From positions 1 through 12,594 of the forward strand of contig CABVCJ010000055.1 in assembly GCA_902496845.1 (NCBI GenBank): a stretch of DNA of 12,594 nucleotides, in the 5' to 3' direction. Below the pieces are notes generated by a model. That model did no database searches, was not told the DNA's origin, and was given only the letters and a program-made list of their open reading frames with translations. Position numbers and translations under genes: made by a program. Of the stretch, positions 1 to 5,690 are shown in pieces (position 1 is the stretch's first letter; every line of letters begins with the position of its first letter). The DNA is from an uncultured Collinsella sp. Its GTDB lineage: Bacteria; Actinomycetota; Coriobacteriia; Coriobacteriales; Coriobacteriaceae.

Positions 1-180
1 AAAGCCGCCACGACCGCCACGGTCGCCGCCACGGTCACCAAAGCCGCCGCGACCACCGCGATCGCCACCGCGACCGCCACGGTCGCCGCCACGGCCACCG
101 CGATCACCAAAGCCGCCGCGACCGCCACGGTCGCCGCCACGGCCACCGCGATCGTCACGACCGCCGCGAGGACCGCGGTC
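1..180 (-). repeat. RGG-encoding tandem repeat tract
   Basis: This part of the gene at the left edge is built of 12- to 36-base repeats that encode RGG, DRGG and GGFGD. A 36-base copy at 70-105 recurs exactly at 118-153 (period 48), and an 18-base copy at 37-54 recurs exactly at 106-123. The reading frame stays open throughout, so the repeats are coding and not an intergenic array. Identity at DNA level, including synonymous positions, points to recent duplication or gene conversion. Confidence 0.85.
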
Positions 181-774
181 CTCGTCCAGGCCCATGGCGA
201 CGAGCGGAGCGATAACCTTATCGAGAGCGGCCATCAGCTCGGTGGCCTCCTCGTAAGAAAGCTCGGGCAGGAGCTTCTCCTTCTTGTTGGCAAGCTCGAC
301 CAGGCCCTCAGCGGCATCCTCGGCAGCGAAGACGACGATCTTGCGCATATCGCCCTCGGCGTCGTCGATGCGGCCGACCAGATCGGCAGCCTCGGCCTCA
401 GCCATCAGGCCATCGAGCTCACGAAGGCGCATGCCCAGCAGGTCGGACATTTCCTTCTGCTCCATCTTGGGCTTGAGGTCAAGGAGCTTGATGGCGCGCT
501 CGATGTTCGCCATGCGCTCGGCCTTGGCCTCCTCCTCCTTGGAAATAGCAAAGCGACGGCTACGCAGCAGGCGGGCGGCCTTCTGCATCTTGTCCATCAG
601 CTCTTCGTCATCGTAATCAACGGCGGCCTCGGCAACCTCGGCCTCCTCCTCGGCGGAAACCTCGGCAGCAGCCTCAACCTCGGCAGCTTCGGTCTCCACG
701 GTCTCGACTGCCTCAACCTCGGCAGCCATGGTCTCGTTCTCGGTCTCGTTCATGATCTCTTCGTTCTCGGACAT
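1..774 (-). CDS. Acidic / MarR-like winged-helix / RGG-repeat protein (C-terminus cut by window edge)
   Basis: 258 codons are open from ATG at 774 to the edge, with AAGGAG four bases upstream (784-779). Three parts are visible. Residues 1-58 hold about 24 Asp/Glu and no Lys or Arg. Residues 60-192 look like a MarR-type winged helix by eye: a helix-turn-helix around QKEMSDLLGMRLRELDGLM (106-124), then DLVGRI (131-136), a wing-like DMRKIVVF (142-149) and a final helix after LSYEEA (172-177), matching the order GLVeR / DxRxxxV / LSxEE of that family. From residue 200 the chain is almost only Arg, Gly, Asp and Phe in RGG, DRGG and GGFGD units to the edge. I infer a nucleic-acid-binding regulator: the winged helix for DNA, the RGG tail for RNA or DNA, the acidic head perhaps masking the tail. 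The MarR match is a pattern judgement without a search. Another RNA-associated role is possible. Confidence 0.8.
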   Translation of the reverse strand, partial: MSENEEIMNETENETMAAEVEAVETVETEAAEVEAAAEVSAEEEAEVAEAAVDYDDEELMDKMQKAARLLRSRRFAISKEEEAKAERMANIERAIKLLDLKPKMEQKEMSDLLGMRLRELDGLMAEAEAADLVGRIDDAEGDMRKIVVFAAEDAAEGLVELANKKEKLLPELSYEEATELMAALDKVIAPLVAMGLDEDRGPRGGRDDRGGRGGDRGGRGGFGDRGGRGGDRGGRGGDRGGRGGFGDRGGDRGGRGGF

Positions 775-788
775 GAGACTCCTTCTTG

Positions 789-825
789 GCCCTCTCGGGC
801 ATCATCGCCCCATTCGCGGGGCCCG
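789..825 (-). promoter_or_regulatory. Structured 5' leader of the RGG gene
   Basis: Just upstream of the Shine-Dalgarno of the RGG gene the minus-strand RNA can form two neighbouring hairpins. One has GCCCC/GGGGC arms (822-818 and 811-807) with a six-base loop. The other has GCCC/GGGC arms (800-797 and 792-789) closed by a GAGA tetraloop of GNRA type. An alternative pairing of 825-821 with 800-796 is also possible. The role is unknown; translational control is an inference from position. Confidence 0.35.
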
Positions 826-882
826 TCGCGCACTCTTTGCGCTTTAAACATTCATGCCTCTCGGCAAAACGTCCATTAGTTT

Positions 883-895
883 ATGGTGTCACCAT
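883..895. promoter_or_regulatory. Operator-like palindrome upstream of the RGG regulator
   Basis: ATGGTG and CACCAT form perfect 6-bp arms around a single central base. It lies 109 bases upstream of the RGG gene start and 32 bases past the end of the exporter gene. Short dyads of this kind serve as operators for winged-helix regulators, so autoregulation is possible. I could not place a convincing -35/-10 pair around it. Confidence 0.3.
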
Positions 896-926
896 CCAAT
901 CTAGCTGCAGAATCTATGTGCACACA

Positions 927-2342
927 TTAATGCGACATGTGCGACTCGCGACGAGCGTACACCAGCGACGTCGCGAACCCAACCACGGCAATTACAGCCG
1001 CCACACGCACGGCAGCTGCAAATCCAATCGCCTGGGCAACATCGGTCGCAGCGCCAGCCGCGCCGGCAGTCGCCGCAGAACTCGAGAGTAGGCCGATAAA
1101 CAGCGACGGGCCTAACGATGCGGCAATCATGTTCCACGTGTTGAGCAATGCCGTTCCGTGAGGATGTTCAGCGGCAGGCAGCGTCTCCAAGCCGGCCGTT
1201 TGCGAGGGGCTCAGCACCAAACCGACTCCGGCATACACCACAACGGTCAGCGCCACGACGATGCCGATGTTCATGCTTGCCGCCGTCATCGATATGGCAG
1301 TCTGTCCCACGGCAATCAGGGCAAAGCCGACCGGCAGCAGTGGCCATGCGCCGCGGGCGTCCATCACGCGTCCGCCCACAATCGAGGTCACGGCGTTGCA
1401 GGCAATCGCCGGCAAAATGAGCAAACCCGCAACAAGTGCGGTCATGCCGTATGCGCCCTCAAAATAGAGCGGCAACAAAACGCTCATCGAGAACGTCGTC
1501 ATCATCGACACAACGACGAGCAGACACGCCGGCCAAAAGCGAACGCTCGCCATGGGGCGCACGTTAAGCACCGGATGCTTGAGCTTGAGCTGACGGGCCG
1601 CAAACAGGCCGAGCAGCACAATGGCGGCGACGAGTGCCGCAACACCCATCATAACGTTGGACGAGAACTCACCAACGGAGTACACAAACGCCGTGATGCC
1701 GGCAGCCAGCAAAATAACCGAGAGGATATCGAGCGAAACATCCTGGCGCTCTCCGACATTCTGAACAAGCTTAACGCCCGCCGCAGCGACCACAATGCCG
1801 CCCACCAGCGGCACTACGAACACCGCCCTCCAGCCAAATAACGTGCACATAAGACCGCTGATCACGGGTCCAAACGCCGGTCCTAGCGTAATGCAGGCGC
1901 CGCCCAGGCTCAGATACAGACCGAGCTTCTCGCGCGGGGCACAAGACAGCACCACATTCATCATGAGCGGGAACAAGATGCCCGATCCCGCAGCCTGCAA
2001 AATACGACTTGGCAGCAAAACGCTAAACGATGGAGCGACCAGGCACAGGACTTCGCCGGCGACCATGCATCCGCATGCGAAAAACAGCAGCTTGCGCGTC
2101 GAGAAACGACCGGACAGGAAGGCCATGATGGCCGTAAAGATCGACGTCACGATCATGTAGCCCGAAACAAGCCACTGCGCCGTGGTGGCACTCACCGAAA
2201 AGGCCGCCATAATGTCGTGCAACGCCACGTTAATGATGTTCTCGTTAAACGCGGCAACAAAGGCTGCAATATACATTACGACGAGAAGCGCCGCAGTGGC
2301 GGATGGCGTTACTTTAACTTGTTGCTGAGATTTGCTCCCCAT
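927..2342 (-). CDS. MFS drug exporter, DHA2 (EmrB/QacA-like) family
   Basis: 471-residue membrane protein, probably with 14 transmembrane helices, expected to export drugs or other amphipathic compounds by proton antiport. Visible family motifs are NVALHDI in helix 1 (38-44), motif A GRFSTRKL after helix 2 (78-85), Arg113 in LLPSRILQAAGSG (motif B) and the antiporter motif C GPAFGPVISG (154-163). Length and motif order fit the DHA2 group. The usual helix-1 acidic residue before NVAL lies in FNEN, so proton-coupling detail may differ. I chose ATG 2342 because AGGAAGG stands just upstream. An upstream ATG at 2459 would add 39 non-membrane residues over the leader hairpins and has no support. 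The gene is divergent from the deformylase-like gene at 2547. The substrate cannot be told. Confidence 0.9.
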   Translation of the reverse strand: MGSKSQQQVKVTPSATAALLVVMYIAAFVAAFNENIINVALHDIMAAFSVSATTAQWLVSGYMIVTSIFTAIMAFLSGRFSTRKLLFFACGCMVAGEVLCLVAPSFSVLLPSRILQAAGSGILFPLMMNVVLSCAPREKLGLYLSLGGACITLGPAFGPVISGLMCTLFGWRAVFVVPLVGGIVVAAAGVKLVQNVGERQDVSLDILSVILLAAGITAFVYSVGEFSSNVMMGVAALVAAIVLLGLFAARQLKLKHPVLNVRPMASVRFWPACLLVVVSMMTTFSMSVLLPLYFEGAYGMTALVAGLLILPAIACNAVTSIVGGRVMDARGAWPLLPVGFALIAVGQTAISMTAASMNIGIVVALTVVVYAGVGLVLSPSQTAGLETLPAAEHPHGTALLNTWNMIAASLGPSLFIGLLSSSAATAGAAGAATDVAQAIGFAAAVRVAAVIAVVGFATSLVYARRESHMSH

Positions 2343-2388
2343 GCATTTCCTTCCTCTTGGAACGACAGTCGCATCGCCCCAGAGGAAC

Positions 2389-2416
2389 AGTCTAGGGCGA
2401 AAATGAGCCCTAGACT
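2389..2416. promoter_or_regulatory. Perfect 10-bp inverted repeat upstream of the MFS exporter
   Basis: AGTCTAGGGC (2389-2398) and GCCCTAGACT (2407-2416) are exact inverted copies with an 8-base spacer. The element lies 47 bases upstream of the exporter start, inside its leader or promoter. It could be an operator for a drug-responsive regulator or a leader hairpin. No regulator gene is adjacent. Confidence 0.6.
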
Positions 2417-2419
2417 TAC

Positions 2420-2447
2420 GCCAGACGCCGTACACGACGAGTCTGGC
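2420..2447. promoter_or_regulatory. Second inverted repeat in the MFS/deformylase-like divergent region
   Basis: GCCAGAC (2420-2426) and GTCTGGC (2441-2447) form a 7-bp dyad with a 14-base spacer, directly next to the 10-bp dyad. Its half-site GTCTGGC resembles the first dyad's GTCTAGGGC, so both may be read by the same regulator. This is inferred from sequence likeness only. Confidence 0.4.
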
Positions 2448-2546
2448 AACATGGTCCAACGTCGAAAGATTGTAACGCGAACGCGCAGCTTTCCTTCCGC
2501 GCTATTATTAAAAGTCCACGAAAGCATGAGACATGAGGAGCCCGCC

Positions 2547-2957
2547 ATGATTAAGCCCATCATGAAATCCGAGTTCTTTTTGCGCCTGCCTTCCGAAGAC
2601 GCGGGACCCGACGATGCCGCGACCGGGCAGGACCTCCTGGATACGCTCCACGAGCATGAGCACGAGTGCGTGGGTCTCGCCGCCAACATGATCGGCGTGC
2701 GCAAACGCATCATCTGCGTAAAGGACGGCAACAGGACGCTCCTGATGTACAACCCTCAAATTCTTGAGCAGGTCAATGCCTATCAGACGAGCGAAGGCTG
2801 CCTCTCGCTGACCGGTGAGCGTCCCTGTACCCGCTATCGCCGCATTAAGGTTGAGTATTTGGACGAGAACTTCGTCCACCGCATCAAAAACTTCTCGGGC
2901 TACACCGCCGAGATCATCCAACACGAAATCGACCACTGCAACGGAATCGTTATTTAG
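2547..2957 (+). CDS. Short peptide-deformylase-like protein A
   Basis: 136 residues. ATG 2547 follows GAGGAG by six bases; the longer open frame upstream is not needed. Peptide deformylases remove the N-formyl group from new proteins with a metal held by Cys-His-His. All three ligands are seen: Cys85 in EGCLSL (83-88), and His126 and His130 in QHEIDH, with catalytic Glu127. Motif 1 (GxGLAAxQxG) reads VGLAANMIG, so the usual catalytic Gln is Met48. The chain ends six residues after the second metal His and lacks the C-terminal helix of E. coli Def (about 169 residues). I believe such short forms with AANMIG recur in gut Firmicutes and Actinobacteria as accessory deformylases, but this is memory. 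Probably cytoplasmic and monocistronic. It may be a weak or substrate-restricted deformylase. Confidence 0.85.
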   Translation: MIKPIMKSEFFLRLPSEDAGPDDAATGQDLLDTLHEHEHECVGLAANMIGVRKRIICVKDGNRTLLMYNPQILEQVNAYQTSEGCLSLTGERPCTRYRRIKVEYLDENFVHRIKNFSGYTAEIIQHEIDHCNGIVI

Positions 2958-2971
2958 TTCCGCCGATTCAA

Positions 2972-3009
2972 GAAAGCTCCCCGCAGCCAAGCAACTGCAG
3001 GGAGCTTTC
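2972..3009. terminator. Bidirectional terminator-like hairpin between convergent genes
   Basis: A 15-position stem (2972-2986 with 2995-3009) has one mismatch and an 8-base loop. It begins with GAAAGCTCCC and ends with GGGAGCTTTC. It lies between the stop of the deformylase-like gene (2957) and that of the aminotransferase fusion (3032), so it can serve both strands. The T-tracts are short. Confidence 0.75.
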
Positions 3010-3031
3010 GATTGTATGGGGCCTCTATCCC

Positions 3032-4552
3032 TTAGCTCTGGCGGTAATGATCGAAGAAATCGGCGAGGTCTTCGAGCGACTCTTTGAGCACTTCCATGCG
3101 CGGCAGGTACACGATGCGGAAGTGATCGGGCTCGGCCCAGTTAAAGCCGCCGCCGCGCGTGATCAGAATCTTCTTCTCGTGCAGCAGGTCGAGGGCAAAC
3201 TGCTCGTCATCGGTGATGTTGAACTTCTTAACATCCATCTTGGGGAAGATATAGAACGCCGCGCGCGGCTTGACCACCGAGATGCCATCGATCTTATTGA
3301 GTGCCTCATACACAAAGTTGCGCTGCTCGTAGACACGACCGCCGGGACGGATGTAGTCGTTGACCGACTGATGGCCACCGAGCGCCGTCTGGACGATCGA
3401 CTGGGCCGGCACGTTGGAGCACAGGCGCATGTTAGAGAGCATGTTGATACCCATAATGAAGTCGCTCATGCAGCGCTGGTTGCCCGAAAGCACCATCCAG
3501 CCAATACGATAGCCCGCGATCATGTGCGACTTGGAAAGGCCGCTAAAGGTAACGCAGGGCAGATCGGGAGCGAGCGAGGCAATCGAGACGTGCTCGTAGC
3601 CGTCCATGCACAGACGGTCGTAGATCTCATCGGCAAAGATCATCAGCTGATGCCTGCGCGCAACCTCGACGATGCCCTCGAGCACCTCGCGCGGGTAGAC
3701 CGAGCCCGTGGGGTTGTTGGGGTTGATGATGACGAGGGCCTTGGTCGCGCTCGTGATCTTGGACTCCATATCCTCCAGGTCGGGATACCAATCCGCCTGC
3801 TCATCGCATAGATAGTGCACGGGATGACCGCCGGCGAGGGTTGCGCACGCCGTCCAGAGCGGATAGTCGGGGCTGGGGATCAAAATCTCGTCGCCATTGT
3901 CGAGCAGAGCGTTCATCGAAAGCTGAATGAGTTCGGACACGCCGTTGCCCGTGTAGATATGCTCCATCTGAACATTGGGCAGGCCCTTGATCTGCGAATA
4001 CTGCATGATCGCCTTGCGCGCAGAGAACAGGCCGCGCGAATTGGAATAGCCTTCGCAGTCGGGCAGCTGCTGGCGCATGTCCTTGATAACCTCGTCGGGC
4101 GTGCGAAAACCGAAGGGCGCCGGGTTGCCGATATTGAGCTTGAGGATGCGCTCGCCCTCGTCCTCCATACGGGCAGCCTCGTCGACGACGGGACCGCGCA
4201 CGTCATACAGGACGTTATCGAGCTTGGTGGATTTAGAAAAAGTACGCATGGTGGTGCTCCTTGGAATTTGAGCTGAGAGACTAGGTTCGGATTTGGCAAC
4301 GTTATGGGACGAGGACGTCTCGACTTGATCGGCGTCACTGGCGAGCAGCCAGGAAACATCGACCTCCAAAATACGGGCGAGCAGCTCTGCCACATCGCGC
4401 CGCGGGATCGTCTTGCCGCTCACATATTGGCTCATCTGACTCTTGCCGAGTTTTTTGCCGAGCATCTCCGATGCGCGGATTACATCCGACTGGCGAACGT
4501 CGCGATCGGACATGGTCTGTCGCAGGCGATCGCTAAACGTCTCTTGGGCCAT
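3032..4552 (-). CDS. XRE-type HTH fused to AlaA-like PLP-dependent aminotransferase
   Basis: 506 residues with ATG 4552 behind AAGGAGGT. Residues 5-72 form a Cro/C1-type helix-turn-helix; KSQMSQYVSGKTIPR (37-51) is the recognition part. A Ser/polar linker (about 73-101) follows. From Met102 the chain is a full-length class I aminotransferase that reads like E. coli AlaA (glutamate-pyruvate transaminase) from end to end: KLDNVLYDVRGPV, LKLNIGNPAPFGF (138-150), SPDYPLWTA (226-234), IINPNNPTG (275-283), FADEIYD (306-312) and the PLP lysine Lys341 in FSGLSK. It probably interconverts alanine and glutamate in the cytoplasm and also binds DNA. MocR proteins join a GntR winged helix to another aminotransferase; here the HTH is XRE and the enzyme looks intact. 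Four GTTCAATTT sites upstream suggest autoregulation. An internal ribosome site precedes Met102. Confidence 0.92.
   Translation of the reverse strand: MAQETFSDRLRQTMSDRDVRQSDVIRASEMLGKKLGKSQMSQYVSGKTIPRRDVAELLARILEVDVSWLLASDADQVETSSSHNVAKSEPSLSAQIPRSTTMRTFSKSTKLDNVLYDVRGPVVDEAARMEDEGERILKLNIGNPAPFGFRTPDEVIKDMRQQLPDCEGYSNSRGLFSARKAIMQYSQIKGLPNVQMEHIYTGNGVSELIQLSMNALLDNGDEILIPSPDYPLWTACATLAGGHPVHYLCDEQADWYPDLEDMESKITSATKALVIINPNNPTGSVYPREVLEGIVEVARRHQLMIFADEIYDRLCMDGYEHVSIASLAPDLPCVTFSGLSKSHMIAGYRIGWMVLSGNQRCMSDFIMGINMLSNMRLCSNVPAQSIVQTALGGHQSVNDYIRPGGRVYEQRNFVYEALNKIDGISVVKPRAAFYIFPKMDVKKFNITDDEQFALDLLHEKKILITRGGGFNWAEPDHFRIVYLPRMEVLKESLEDLADFFDHYRQS
4247..4262 (-). promoter_or_regulatory. Internal ribosome binding site and start codon at the HTH/aminotransferase boundary
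   Basis: On the minus strand AAGGAG (4262-4257), seven bases and an in-frame ATG (4249-4247) stand exactly at the first residue of the aminotransferase part (Met102 of the fusion). Translation from here would give a free 405-residue AlaA-like enzyme. It could instead be a relic of the fusion event. Confidence 0.55.
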
Positions 4553-4573
4553 TAGAACCTCCTTGCTGGCAAA

Positions 4574-4655
4574 GTTCAATTTATAGAACACAAATTGAAC
4601 CTGAGTTCAATTTAGGCAGCAGTATAGCGCGGCGCATTATCCGAAAGTTCAATTT
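4574..4655. promoter_or_regulatory. Cluster of four GTTCAATTT operator-like sites
   Basis: GTTCAATTT occurs at 4574-4582, 4605-4613 and 4647-4655, and inverted (AAATTGAAC) at 4592-4600. The copies at 4592-4600 and 4605-4613 form a perfect 9-bp dyad with a 4-base spacer, a shape typical of XRE-family operators. On the minus strand each forward copy reads as TTGAAC, close to a -35 box, with TATACT and TATAAA sequences downstream at slightly long spacing. Binding would cover the promoter of the XRE-aminotransferase gene. The likely binder is that gene's own HTH domain; this is inference. Confidence 0.65.
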
Positions 4656-4714
4656 CATAAGAAAATGTACCGAACCCCGAGAATTGTCCCAAAGTAGACA
4701 ACAGGTACGCGCTT

Positions 4715-5572
4715 TTAGAGATATTCAAGGAAACGAGCCGCCGCAAGCGAAACGTCAGCGGTGCGGTATATGGCGTTGATCTGCCGATGAGGATGTCCCT
4801 CGAGCGGGCGCACGGCAACATCGAACTGGCAGCGGCGCAAGATGAGCGCCGGAAGAATGCTCACGCCCAGACCGTCCTCGACCATGGCCATAATCGCATA
4901 ATCATCCCAGGTCGACAGCTTAGAGCGTACCGCCAGGCCCGCGCGGCGAAACAGCGGCGTAATCTCGTCGTCGCTACCGCGTTCCAGCAGAATAAACTGC
5001 TCGTTGGCCAAATCGGCAAGGGAAACGACCTCCGCGGTAGCAAGCGAGGAGTCCGCTGGCACCACGGCCATCAACTCATCTTGCACCAACGGCCGCGACG
5101 CCATGCCGGCGCCGCGTGGTTCGCGCGGAATAAAGCCCAGGTCGCAGCGACCTTCCGCCACCCATTGCTCAATCTCGGAGTAATCACCCATCAGCAGCTC
5201 GTAATCGACGTCCGGGTGATCGGCGCGAAAGTGCGCAATCACCGGCGGCAGCACGTGGGTCGCCACGCTCGAAAACGTACCGATGCAGATTTTGCCGCGC
5301 ATGAGCCCACGCATCTCATCCACCCGTCGCTGCAAACGAACAAATTCCTCGCACAACGCCTCGACCGCCGGCATAACTTGCCGCCCATCGGCAGAAAGCA
5401 CTACGCCCTCGCGGCTTCTATCGAGCACTTTAAAGCCCCAGTCGGCCTCGAGATCGGCCACCATACGGCTCACGCCCGACTGCGAATAGCTCAGCCGCTC
5501 GGCGGCGCGCGTAAAACTTCCGGCGCGCACGGTCTCAAGCAGCACCTGCATCTTTTGAATATTCGTTTCCAC
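4715..5572 (-). CDS. LysR-family transcriptional regulator
   Basis: 285 residues with a GTG start at 5572. An upstream ATG at 5593 would be in frame, but GGAGG lies between it and the GTG, six bases before the GTG, and fits only the latter. Residues 3-60 form the LysR winged helix, with AGSFTRAAERLSYSQSGVSR (about 18-37) and the linker helix after it. The remainder is the periplasmic-binding-protein-like effector domain (CIGTFSSVATHVLPPVIAHF, GRCDLGF, EDGLGVSILPA). It is divergent from an EamA/DMT exporter 118 bases away with a T-N11-A dyad between, so it probably controls that exporter and itself in response to the exported compound. The ligand is unknown. It lies upstream of, and parallel to, the XRE-aminotransferase gene, separated by 162 bases with that gene's own operators. 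Confidence 0.9.
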   Translation of the reverse strand: METNIQKMQVLLETVRAGSFTRAAERLSYSQSGVSRMVADLEADWGFKVLDRSREGVVLSADGRQVMPAVEALCEEFVRLQRRVDEMRGLMRGKICIGTFSSVATHVLPPVIAHFRADHPDVDYELLMGDYSEIEQWVAEGRCDLGFIPREPRGAGMASRPLVQDELMAVVPADSSLATAEVVSLADLANEQFILLERGSDDEITPLFRRAGLAVRSKLSTWDDYAIMAMVEDGLGVSILPALILRRCQFDVAVRPLEGHPHRQINAIYRTADVSLAAARFLEYL

Positions 5573-5617
5573 GGCACCCCTCCACATATGCATGAGCTTT
5601 TGTCATGTTATCTATGA

Positions 5618-5623
5618 ATTATA
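5618..5623 (-). promoter_or_regulatory. Candidate -10 box of the LysR gene
   Basis: A consensus TATAAT on the minus strand lies 46 bases upstream of the GTG start. No consensus -35 is seen at the expected distance (ACTGGC at 17 bp), and the LysR-type dyad sits just above it, as expected for an autoregulated LysR promoter. Confidence 0.4.
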
Positions 5624-5644
5624 TTCGCTTTTCTTCTATAGCCA

Positions 5645-5661
5645 GTTCACCCATAGTGAAC
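5645..5661. promoter_or_regulatory. LysR-type T-N11-A dyad
   Basis: GTTCAC and GTGAAC are perfect inverted arms around five bases, giving the classical T-N11-A core. It lies in the divergent region between the LysR gene and the DMT exporter, 30 bases upstream of the exporter start. Confidence 0.6.
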
Positions 5662-5690
5662 ATGCTCGGATATAGAGGGGATGTCAGCGT

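Noticed and set aside
1..180. Regular GC-rich repeats at the left edge that resemble a CRISPR or other repeat array.
   Set aside because: Units are short multiples of three with no unique spacers, and they encode RGG/DRGG in frame with a gene that has a good start and ribosome site.
1158..1841. A 227-codon plus-strand frame opposite the MFS exporter.
   Set aside because: Very rich in His, Arg, Asn and Gln, as expected for the complement of hydrophobic codons; no ribosome site.
2343..2459. N-terminal extension of the MFS exporter from ATG 2459.
   Set aside because: The added 39 residues are not membrane-like and would run across two dyads, while ATG 2342 has a good ribosome site.
3047..3811. 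A 254-codon plus-strand frame opposite the aminotransferase.
   Set aside because: Antisense shadow of a fully recognisable enzyme; no ribosome site and no protein-like pattern.
5573..5593. ATG start of the LysR gene at 5593.
   Set aside because: The only good Shine-Dalgarno lies downstream of it and fits the GTG at 5572.
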